Of a stretch of DNA of 23,631 nt, positions 15,802-21,874 are shown piece after piece. The position numbers and the translations under genes are program-made. Every line of letters begins with the position of its first letter. Within the stretch, counting starts at the first letter, position 1. Under the pieces are notes generated by a model. It ran no database searches. It was not told the DNA's origin and saw only the letters and a list, made by a program, of their open reading frames with translations. The stretch covers positions 1 through 23,631 of IMG/VR virus record IMGVR_UViG_3300022929_003665; one strand, 5' to 3'. This DNA is from a virus.

Positions 15802-15831
15802 TTGTCAGAATAAAAAAAGTATTTATATTTG
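15802..15831 (+). promoter_or_regulatory. Bacteroidota-type promoter of the tmRNA
   Basis: TTG (15802-15804), a 19-nt spacer and TATATTTG (15824-15831), about 30 nt before the mature 5' end of the tmRNA. A short leader would be removed by RNase P, as for host tmRNA. Confidence 0.8.
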
Positions 15832-15861
15832 TAGTCAGAAAGAAAGGTTCTTTGAAAATAT

Positions 15862-16258
15862 GGGGGTGAATTGGAATCGATTGGCGTAGATAGTCATACG
15901 GGGCACGTAGTGAGATGTTATCTATCACTTTAATCTATGGTGACACTTTTTTTAACTGGCGAAACAATCGCAAAACTTCAGGCTGTAGGTCTTCTACGCA
16001 CTGAAGAAGTAACTGTAGCGTAAGACGCAACAGTGAAACGGGTCGGTGGACATATAACCTTTGAACAGAAGTCTGTATACGGGAGTCACAGGTCAGAGCT
16101 CTCTTAAATAACTCTGAGACCAGGTTGTTTATTGGTTTGTTTCCCACACACATCAAACCATTTATTTCGGAATGTTGAGAACCAACATTGACCTAAACGT
16201 GTAGTCCTTTATGGGTGATGCGAGCAAGACTCGGGTTCGACTCCCGACACCTCCACCA
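15862..16258 (+). ncRNA. ssrA: Transfer-messenger RNA (tmRNA), one-piece
   Basis: This is a 397-nt RNA. The 5' GGGGGTG (15862-15868) pairs with CACCTCC (16248-16254), followed by discriminator A and an encoded CCA (16256-16258). The T-arm TCGGG/TTCGACT/CCCGA (16231-16247) and the conserved TTGGAATCGATTGG and CTAAACGTGTAG blocks match bacterial tmRNA. It would be charged with alanine and with SmpB rescues stalled ribosomes, adding a degradation tag. The tag frame is unusual: starting at GGC 15958 gives GETIAKLQAV then 11 more residues ending VTVA and TAA at 16021-16023. Starting at GCG 15959 gives AKQSQNFRL and TAG at 15986-15988. Neither ends in the usual ALAA. A stem (CTTCAG 15976-15981 with CTGAAG 16001-16006) looks like helix 5. 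Confidence 0.93.
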
Positions 16259-16266
16259 AAGCTAAG

Positions 16267-16302
16267 GTCCAATAGAGTAATTCTATTGGACTTTTGTTTT
16301 TT
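16267..16302 (+). terminator. Terminator after tmRNA
   Basis: A perfect 10-bp stem (GTCCAATAGA 16267-16276 with TCTATTGGAC 16282-16291), loop GTAAT, then a T-rich tail (TTTTGTTTTTT). Confidence 0.93.
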
Positions 16303-16335
16303 ATAGACTATATGTTATAACAAAACATTTTTATT

Positions 16336-16971
16336 ATGAGTCACGTAGGAAAACAATTCCCAAATATCACAGTCAACGCCATCGATGAGATGGGTGATAC
16401 GTTCAAGTTGAATGTCGTTGAAAAAGCAAAATCAGAATCTAAGAAAGTCTTATTATTCTGGTACCCTAAAGATTTCACTTTTGTATGTCCAACTGAAATC
16501 CATGCCTTCCAAGAAAAATTACAGGACTTTGCTGACCGTAACACAATCGTCATCGGAGCATCTTGTGATACCGCAGAAGTACACTTCGCATGGTTGAACA
16601 CAGAAAAAGACAACGGTGGTATCGAAGGAGTAACATTCCCATTAATCGCTGACACCACTCGTGAACTATCAAACAGATTAGGTATCTTAGACCTAACAGA
16701 AACTTTTGATGTAAACAACGGTGGTATCAAAGTAGAAGGTGATAACGTTACTTACCGAGCAACTTACCTAATTGATGAGGAAGGTAAAGTATTCCATGAA
16801 TCAGTAAACGATATGCCGTTAGGTAGAAACGTGGATGAATACATTCGTCTTATCGACGCTTACTCTCATGTTCAAAAACACGGTGAGGTATGTCCAGCAA
16901 ACTGGGAAGAAGGTAAAGAAGCAATGTCAGCAACTCGTGAAGGAGTATCAACGTACTTAAGTAACAATTAA
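16336..16971 (+). CDS. 2-Cys peroxiredoxin (AhpC/TSA family)
   Basis: This 211-aa protein has the full typical 2-Cys peroxiredoxin plan: YPKDFTFVCPTE with peroxidatic Cys51, Arg at RATYLID, and a resolving Cys186 in HGEVCPANW. It reduces hydrogen peroxide and alkyl hydroperoxides in the cytoplasm with electrons from a thioredoxin, and a thioredoxin gene starts 1 nt after its stop. Nothing is truncated. No consensus -33/-7 promoter was found between the tmRNA terminator and the ATG, so its transcription start is unclear. Peroxiredoxins are uncommon in phages; the gene is probably host-derived. Confidence 0.97.
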   Translation: MSHVGKQFPNITVNAIDEMGDTFKLNVVEKAKSESKKVLLFWYPKDFTFVCPTEIHAFQEKLQDFADRNTIVIGASCDTAEVHFAWLNTEKDNGGIEGVTFPLIADTTRELSNRLGILDLTETFDVNNGGIKVEGDNVTYRATYLIDEEGKVFHESVNDMPLGRNVDEYIRLIDAYSHVQKHGEVCPANWEEGKEAMSATREGVSTYLSNN

Positions 16972-16972
16972 G

Positions 16973-17284
16973 ATGATTGAGTTAAAAGAAGACAACTTAG
17001 GAGATATTCTTTCTGATAACTCCAAAGTAATGGTCCAATACGGAGCTGGTTGGTGTGGTAACTGTCGATTGACAAAACCTAAGTTCAAAAGAATGTCCAC
17101 AGAAAATGAAGATATCCAATTCGTTTATGTGGATGCTGAGAAACTACCAGGTTCACGTCAGTTCGCAGATGTATCCAACCTACCAACATTCGCAGGATTT
17201 GTGGATGGCAAATTGGTGAAACAATCTCAGGGTAATAAAATTGAAGTTATACAAGACGTATTAAATGAAGTTACCAATAATTAA
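16973..17284 (+). CDS. Thioredoxin-family protein
   Basis: This 103-aa protein is of standard thioredoxin length. The active site is GAGWCGNC (Cys28, Cys31), with cis-Pro71 in NLPTFAGF and a Gly-Lys turn (DGK). The WCGNC site differs from classical WCGPC, so its redox potential may differ. It is the likely electron donor for the peroxiredoxin encoded immediately upstream (1-nt gap). The last 20 nt overlap the following gene. No export signal, so cytoplasmic. Confidence 0.95.
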   Translation: MIELKEDNLGDILSDNSKVMVQYGAGWCGNCRLTKPKFKRMSTENEDIQFVYVDAEKLPGSRQFADVSNLPTFAGFVDGKLVKQSQGNKIEVIQDVLNEVTNN

Positions 17285-17516
17285 AACGATTGTAGAATCA
17301 GGTGAATTTGATGAAGATTACTTAGACGAAACGATTGAGGTTCTTCTTTGTATCTCAGAAGCAAGAGGACTCAAAGATGAAGAAATGGAAGTCATCGGAG
17401 AGCTCATCTCAAATATCTCAGGAGCGCAAGAGGTGATGAAAGAGATAAAAGACGGTACCCCACAACGTGATGCCCTGAATGGGTTTATGAAACGAGTGAT
17501 GGGTGCAATAAATTAA
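17265..17516 (+). CDS. Small protein resembling the Bacteroidota DUF6952 family
   Basis: This 83-aa acidic helical protein begins MKLPIIKTIVESGEFDEDYL. Its pattern (ETIEVLLCISEARGLKDEEME, VIGELISNISGAQEVMKEI, then ALNGFMKRVMGAI) resembles what I recall of a small family found beside peroxiredoxin and thioredoxin genes in Flavobacteriia. Family name is from memory and moderate in confidence. The start codon lies inside the thioredoxin gene (20-nt overlap), so translation is probably coupled. Its function is unknown; co-occurrence suggests a part in the peroxide/thiol pathway. Confidence 0.85.
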   Translation: MKLPIIKTIVESGEFDEDYLDETIEVLLCISEARGLKDEEMEVIGELISNISGAQEVMKEIKDGTPQRDALNGFMKRVMGAIN

Positions 17517-17520
17517 AAAA

Positions 17521-17546
17521 GGGGACGTAATGTCCCCTTCTTTTTT
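17521..17546. terminator. Terminator of the redox operon, probably bidirectional
   Basis: GGGGAC (17521-17526) and GTCCCC (17532-17537) with loop GTAAT, preceded by six A and followed by TTCTTTTTT. It can end both the redox operon and the convergent 83-aa gene. Confidence 0.92.
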
Positions 17547-17561
17547 CCTTGTGTTAAACAA

Positions 17562-17813
17562 TTAGACTGCGTCCCAACGGTATGAATCACCGTCCTCAAC
17601 CAACTTGTGTGACTCACCAAAGTAACCTTCTGGAAGAGATACTTCTTTGTTCGATAAATCAACTACTTCATAATCTGGTGAAGCCCATGATGGTTCTGTA
17701 CCTGAAAATTCTTGAGCACCTACTGATGTCAATCCACCTTCATTAATTGTTAATTGTCCTGAGCTAGTTACGAAAACCACAACTTTATCAGCACTTCTTC
17801 TACATACAAACAT
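17562..17813 (-). CDS. Unrecognised 83-aa protein
   Basis: The protein starts MFVCRRSADKVVVFVTSSGQ and is rich in Val/Ser/Gly/Glu with short beta-prone segments and a C-terminus DGDSYRWDAV. It has one cysteine and no hydrophobic signal. TATTTAT (gene direction) at 17847-17853 lies 33 nt upstream, as in other minus-strand genes that begin after a gap. It is bounded by a shared terminator. No function is assigned. Confidence 0.7.
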   Translation of the reverse strand: MFVCRRSADKVVVFVTSSGQLTINEGGLTSVGAQEFSGTEPSWASPDYEVVDLSNKEVSLPEGYFGESHKLVEDGDSYRWDAV

Positions 17814-17854
17814 TTCGAAATTATTTTTTATATAGTTTATTCCTTAATAAATAG

Positions 17855-17885
17855 TTGTGTAATTAGTAAAGAAACCTTATCTTTG
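17855..17885 (+). promoter_or_regulatory. Bacteroidota-type promoter of the DUF6011-like gene
   Basis: TTG (17855-17857), a 20-nt spacer and TATCTTTG (17878-17885), 31 nt before the ATG. Confidence 0.78.
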
Positions 17886-17916
17886 TATTGTTAATAAGAA
17901 ACATAAACCCACCATC

Positions 17917-18666
17917 ATGACAGTAACAGGAATCAACATCGAAGAAAAAGTAAGAAACTACGAAGGAACAAACACCTTTATTATGAACCTCAAACCAGGA
18001 TTGGCAAAATGGGGTCGTCTAACACCAAAGCAAAAATCATTCGCTGAGAAGATTATTATGAACGAAGTACGTCAATCAGATGTGAACGTAGAAGAACTAC
18101 CTGAAAACATCAAAAACATTGTTAACTACGATGGTGAGTTGAAATTCGTAAAAGATATCCAATCAAAGTACAACAAGTACCGTCGTCTAACTAAGAAGCA
18201 AGTAACTGCGGCCAACAACGCAATCTCACGTGAGAAGGCTAAGAAGTCTCAAAAAGACCTCAACATTGACTTGGTTGGAAACACCATCAAATTGGGTCGC
18301 AACATCGCAATGGACATCAAAGAAGAATACGAATTAGACTTCCACCCAATCTTAGTTGACGTAACCAAAGTCATCACCGTCTCTGAGAAGGCTATGAGGT
18401 TGGAGGCAAAACTCACAAAAGAGAACGGTGGTATCTGTCGTTGTTGTGGACGTACCCTCACCGATGATATGTCTCAACTGACAGGTGTAGGTCCTGTATG
18501 TGCTAAGTACGTAGGTGTTCCACATCCAGCGTCTCGCAAAGACATCCCTCAGTTCAAACAACAAATGGCTGAACGTATCGATGAGGTCGGAGCTTTCGAG
18601 TTTTGGATTCCGAAACGTCAAATCAAAGAATGGAACGGTCACGCAGCGGTATTGTTGAAACTCTAA
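17917..18666 (+). CDS. DUF6011-like zinc-motif protein with two LTxKQ repeats
   Basis: This 249-aa protein has three parts. Residues 24-47 (NLKPGLAKWGRLTPKQKSFAEKI) and 80-103 (DIQSKYNKYRRLTKKQVTAANNAI) are related repeats around LTxKQ, a motif I associate with proteins of nucleic-acid context. A central segment (115-165) is mixed alpha/beta. Residues 174-198 form a Cys motif CRCCGRTLTDDMSQLTGVGPVCAKYVG-like block with Cys174, Cys177, Cys195 and nearby His204, resembling the DUF6011 pattern C..CGR.L.d..S...GxGPxC. A zinc-stabilised module is likely. It has its own host-type promoter. The biochemical role is unknown; a DNA- or RNA-associated phage early function is a guess. Confidence 0.85.
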   Translation: MTVTGINIEEKVRNYEGTNTFIMNLKPGLAKWGRLTPKQKSFAEKIIMNEVRQSDVNVEELPENIKNIVNYDGELKFVKDIQSKYNKYRRLTKKQVTAANNAISREKAKKSQKDLNIDLVGNTIKLGRNIAMDIKEEYELDFHPILVDVTKVITVSEKAMRLEAKLTKENGGICRCCGRTLTDDMSQLTGVGPVCAKYVGVPHPASRKDIPQFKQQMAERIDEVGAFEFWIPKRQIKEWNGHAAVLLKL

Positions 18667-18674
18667 TCTAAAAC

Positions 18675-18692
18675 GGGGGAGGAAACTCCCCC
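18675..18692 (+). promoter_or_regulatory. GNRA-loop hairpin directly upstream of the lectin-like start codon
   Basis: GGGGGAG (18675-18681) and CTCCCCC (18686-18692) form a perfect 7-bp stem with GAAA tetraloop. The ATG follows 7 nt later, and the upstream gene ends 8 nt before. There is no T-run, so a plain terminator is unlikely. It could attenuate read-through, protect a processed 5' end, or gate translation of the exported protein. Confidence 0.6.
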
Positions 18693-18699
18693 TCTTATT

Positions 18700-19512
18700 A
18701 TGAAAAATATATTCTTACTTATTCTACTTCCCTTCACTTTGTTGTCCCAATCATATAACCACGCAGACACATTAGGTGATTACAACGGTTACCGTTATTT
18801 TGCATCAAAAGAAAGATTTAGTTTTTGGGATGCTGAACAACACATTCAAAGTGTGGACAGTAACCTACATCTATTATCCATTCATAGTGAAGATGAAAAC
18901 CTATTTGTTTATGACCGTATAAACCTACTTCACTACAATGATAATATCCAACCGTTCTATTGGTTGGGTGGTCACGATGAAACCGAAGAGGGGAATTGGG
19001 TTTGGTTGGACGGAACTCAATGGGATTATGATGACTGGGAGACCGATACCTCACAAATCACAAATGGACCCGAACCCAACAACTTAGGACAAAATGAACA
19101 TTACCTTATGGGTAACTATTATTTGGACGGTAGTTGGAATGACGCAACAAATAATTCTACGGACGACCCATTCTATTATGTCTTTAAGGTTGAAATTATT
19201 GAGGTACAGGATACCGTAACTCAAGATACGACCTCACAAGATACTACAAAAGTTGTGGATATCCAAATAGAAAATAAGATTTTTCCAACCTACCAAAGAG
19301 TGGAACTGTCAAAGGTGGTCTTTGAAACTTCATGGGAGAATCAAACACAATTCTACCTTCACGATTCAGGTGGTCGATTGGTACACAATACTGTGTTCGA
19401 TACAGAGCAACGTAATGTATTGAAACTCCCCCTACTATCTGCAGGTATCTACTATGGTGTAATGAAAAATGATGGGGAGTTATTTAGATTCAAGATTCTT
19501 CTCACGAAGTAA
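18700..19512 (+). CDS. Exported C-type-lectin-like protein with T9SS sorting domain
   Basis: This 270-aa protein has a Sec signal (KNIFLLILLPFTLLSQ, cleavage near 17). Residues 25-165 form a C-type-lectin-like domain: YYF-like start, FWLGGHDE-like FYWLGGHDETEEGNWVWLDG, EPN (125-127), GSWND (144-148) and a last YVFKVE strand. EPN and WND are the calcium and mannose-type sugar positions. No cysteines are present. A Thr/Gln/Asp linker (VTQDTTSQDTTK) leads to a C-terminal region (193-270) with YLHDSGGRLV, LKLPLLSAGIYYGVM and RFKILLTK, matching the T9SS type A sorting domain. It would thus be moved to the host cell surface or outside. No promoter seen; the 3' end overlaps the convergent GT25 gene by 33 nt. 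Confidence 0.9.
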   Translation: MKNIFLLILLPFTLLSQSYNHADTLGDYNGYRYFASKERFSFWDAEQHIQSVDSNLHLLSIHSEDENLFVYDRINLLHYNDNIQPFYWLGGHDETEEGNWVWLDGTQWDYDDWETDTSQITNGPEPNNLGQNEHYLMGNYYLDGSWNDATNNSTDDPFYYVFKVEIIEVQDTVTQDTTSQDTTKVVDIQIENKIFPTYQRVELSKVVFETSWENQTQFYLHDSGGRLVHNTVFDTEQRNVLKLPLLSAGIYYGVMKNDGELFRFKILLTK

Positions 19513-20253
19513 ATCATCTTCGGTAGGTTCAGTAAGTGAATTACCTGCGTCTTGAAATCTAGTTTGTGTAACATAATCAATATTGGTGGCAATTGCCGAT
19601 ATATTTGAAATGTACATGGACCTCATATCTTTCCTTGGGTGTGTCGCCATAACCGCAGCAAAAAACTCGTCAGAAACAACTATATTCTTTTTCAAAGTAG
19701 GTAAATGTTGTTCTACGAGTTTTTTTATACCCTTAGTATTCAATATATAACAGTGAGTGTTATAGAAATAAGTGGGTCTAACAAAGTTTTTTAACCCAAC
19801 TCTTATAGGTTCACCAATAACAGGAAATATCCTATGTAATGAGTTGTGAGCAACTAAACACATATCCCATTCATAAACCTGTAACTCATCGAAGATATTC
19901 CAATCCAAACGATTCATAGGTAAGAAATCGTCCTCCAATATCATCACATGTTTGTGACCATTATGATAAGCATCCTCCCAACATAATGTGTGCGAAATCA
20001 TCCCACCAGCTTCACCATAGGTGGTGTGTCTATTCCAAAAGTCATACGCAAATTCCTCTTCAGGAATTTTCCAACCGTCATATAACTTATACTCCAAACC
20101 GTCCTCTTCAATCAGTCGTTTACCCACAAACCCTTCAATCACCTTTATCGGCGTTCCATAAGGTAAGGGTATCTGTCTTGCCCTGTCAATAAGTTCTTGA
20201 ACGTATTCGGGACGGTGGTCTATAGAAATGATATAAACCTGGTCTATTTTCAT
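19480..20253 (-). CDS. GT25-family glycosyltransferase
   Basis: This 257-aa protein starts at ATG 20251-20253. VYIISIDHRPE at the N-terminus, GEAGGMISHTLCWEDAYHNG (80-99) and HVMILEDDF (102-110) are the signature of glycosyltransferase family 25, whose members add sugars such as galactose to lipopolysaccharide or protein. EDD (107-109) is the metal/nucleotide-sugar site. There is no signal, so it acts at the cytoplasmic side. Possible targets are host surface glycan (to block superinfection) or the phage's own proteins; neither can be told from sequence. Its 3' end overlaps the lectin-like gene by 33 nt. Confidence 0.93.
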   Translation of the reverse strand: MKIDQVYIISIDHRPEYVQELIDRARQIPLPYGTPIKVIEGFVGKRLIEEDGLEYKLYDGWKIPEEEFAYDFWNRHTTYGEAGGMISHTLCWEDAYHNGHKHVMILEDDFLPMNRLDWNIFDELQVYEWDMCLVAHNSLHRIFPVIGEPIRVGLKNFVRPTYFYNTHCYILNTKGIKKLVEQHLPTLKKNIVVSDEFFAAVMATHPRKDMRSMYISNISAIATNIDYVTQTRFQDAGNSLTEPTEDDLLREKNLESK

Positions 20254-20297
20254 CTAAAAAGCTTTTGATTAAAAATAGGGACTATAATAAAATAATA

Positions 20298-20316
20298 AAC
20301 CCACCATAGGTGGGTT
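20298..20316 (-). terminator. Terminator after the amidase gene
   Basis: On the minus strand AACCCACC/GGTGGGTT form an 8-bp stem with a 3-nt loop, followed by a T-rich tail (TATTATTTTATTA). It lies 24 nt after the amidase stop and upstream of the GT25 gene. Confidence 0.8.
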
Positions 20317-20339
20317 CATAAATTATATCGTTGGTTAGA

Positions 20340-21221
20340 TTATAAGGAAGCTAACATATCCAACAACTCTTGTTGTGGGAACATATCAAACTTATCTTTA
20401 CGTGTGTTTGTGTGTGTCCAAACACCTTTTACTTTACCATAATACGCATCTTCATTAAATTCAAATGCGGCCGCACCTTTTTCTTTAACCAACGCTGGAA
20501 GACCTGCTCTGATATCAATACCATCTCTTTCTCCCATCCAACGAATCCATTTATCCAATGCTTCGATTTGGTCATCAGAATACTTATGCCACGTTTTGAA
20601 ACCTCTGAATGGTTCTGCCAATTCTACCAATTGTGAATCAACCACTTTAGTACCAGCATATGTTTTACCGTCTTTAATCCATCCGAAGTTACAAACCTCA
20701 ATACCTACAGAGTGAGTGTGCATGTGTTGTGAACCGTTTTTACCTAAGTGCCAACCGTAAGCACCTTCAGGGAAGGCTTGTACCATTACACCATCATATT
20801 CGTCACTATTACCCTTTACTGAAGGACCACCCAATACGAACTCTGTTGCAACAGCACCTCTACTGTCTCTACCCCATTGGTCGATACAGTTATATGGGTT
20901 GTGCCATCCCGCAGTGTGGTGTAAGAAAATATACTCTTTATTTGTAGGACCTGATTTATATTCTCCTTCAGGTAAGAAGTGTCTGTTTACGATGAGACCA
21001 TTCGACGTTTCATAAGTCTTCTCTGAATCATCAGTAGTAGCAAGACCCATAGCGTCCCAAGTGGCAGAACCCACAAGACCATCAGCAACCAAACCATTAG
21101 CGGCTTGCCATTCTTTAACTGCAGCTTCAGTTCCTTTACCAAAGATACCGTCCGCATCCGCCCCCAAAAACTCTTGGAGGTCTTTAACTTGTTTTCCTCT
21201 TGAACCAACTTTTAATAACAT
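20340..21221 (-). CDS. N-acetylmuramoyl-L-alanine amidase with peptidoglycan-binding domain
   Basis: This 293-aa protein has no signal peptide. Residues 3-58 form a PG_binding_1 domain (GSRGKQVKDLQEFLGADADG, then FGKGTEAAVKEWQAANGL, VADGLVGSATW). Residues about 80-285 form an amidase_2-type catalytic domain with FLHHTAGW (His101/102), HTHSVGIEVCNFG, and WTHTNTRKDKFDM with His270 and an Asp279 in place of the more usual Cys ligand. It would cut between MurNAc and the stem peptide, acting as endolysin or tail-associated lysin. Because no holin or export signal was seen, the route across the membrane is unknown. The start is ATG 21219-21221. Confidence 0.95.
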   Translation of the reverse strand: MLLKVGSRGKQVKDLQEFLGADADGIFGKGTEAAVKEWQAANGLVADGLVGSATWDAMGLATTDDSEKTYETSNGLIVNRHFLPEGEYKSGPTNKEYIFLHHTAGWHNPYNCIDQWGRDSRGAVATEFVLGGPSVKGNSDEYDGVMVQAFPEGAYGWHLGKNGSQHMHTHSVGIEVCNFGWIKDGKTYAGTKVVDSQLVELAEPFRGFKTWHKYSDDQIEALDKWIRWMGERDGIDIRAGLPALVKEKGAAAFEFNEDAYYGKVKGVWTHTNTRKDKFDMFPQQELLDMLASL

Positions 21222-21266
21222 TTTTTTGAATTTTTATTGTTGAGTTTATTTATTGATAAATATACC

Positions 21267-21298
21267 TTTGATTCATAAGGACATTATGTTTATATTTG
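21267..21298 (+). promoter_or_regulatory. Bacteroidota-type promoter of the HNH nuclease gene
   Basis: TTTG (21267-21270), a 20-nt spacer and TATATTTG (21291-21298), 21 nt before the ATG. It shares a gap of about 98 nt with the divergent amidase gene, whose TATTTAT motif is at 21256-21262. Confidence 0.82.
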
Positions 21299-21319
21299 TG
21301 AGCACATATTAGGTAAACT

Positions 21320-21811
21320 ATGGATAAGGTATTGGTATTGAATTCTGACTTTACACCATTGAATGTAACATCACTTCGTCGTGGGTTCATTTTGGTACAA
21401 AAAGGAAGGGCAGAAGTATTACAAAAAGGAGAAGATATAATAACATCAGTGGGTAACTTTGTGAGACCTTTGGTAATACGATTAAAACAATATATTCGTT
21501 ATAGACCATCAAGTATTGGTGTGACTCGTCGTAGGTTATTCAAACGTGACGACTACTCATGTCTTTACTGTGGGTCTAATAAGAATCTTACCGTAGACCA
21601 CGTCATCCCAAAATCTAAAGGGGGGAGTAATCAATGGGAAAACCTCGCAACATCTTGCCATAGATGTAATTCAAACAAAGGTGATAATACACCTGAAGAA
21701 GCTGGAATGAAATTAAGGTACAAACCATACGCACCAGAATTATTCTCAAAGATTGTGGATGACTATGTGGAAGACCTATGGAATGGATTTAAGGGTGAAT
21801 TTTTCACATAA
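21320..21811 (+). CDS. HNH endonuclease
   Basis: This 163-aa protein has a complete HNH/zinc site: CLYCG (Cys81, Cys84), LTVDHVIPKSKGG (Asp93, His94), ENLATSCHRCN (Asn108, Cys113, Cys116) and KG. The N-terminal 60 residues (VLVLNSDFTPLNVTSLRRGFIL) are the extension typical of stand-alone HNH proteins common in Bacteroidota and cyanobacteria. It likely nicks or cuts DNA. It could be a free-standing homing-type nuclease, a packaging nuclease, or a host-DNA degrader. It is monocistronic with its own promoter and no intron or intein features nearby. Confidence 0.94.
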   Translation: MDKVLVLNSDFTPLNVTSLRRGFILVQKGRAEVLQKGEDIITSVGNFVRPLVIRLKQYIRYRPSSIGVTRRRLFKRDDYSCLYCGSNKNLTVDHVIPKSKGGSNQWENLATSCHRCNSNKGDNTPEEAGMKLRYKPYAPELFSKIVDDYVEDLWNGFKGEFFT

Positions 21812-21837
21812 AAAAAAGGTGTCCTCACGAACACCTT
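21811..21837 (-). terminator. Terminator after the 195-aa gene, may also serve the HNH gene
   Basis: Stem AAGGTGT/ACACCTT (21816-21822 with 21831-21837), 8-nt loop. Read on the minus strand it is followed by eight T, a standard terminator. On the plus strand there is no T-run, so termination of the HNH gene here is uncertain. Confidence 0.82.
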
Positions 21838-21874
21838 CCTTAGATAAACTCACCTCCCTTTCCTTTTGGTTTGT

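Noticed and set aside
15935-16156. 73-aa minus-strand frame
   Set aside because: It lies wholly within the tmRNA and is its antisense shadow.
21320-21811. Homing endonuclease in an intron or intein
   Set aside because: The HNH gene has its own promoter, is intergenic, and no flanking gene is split.
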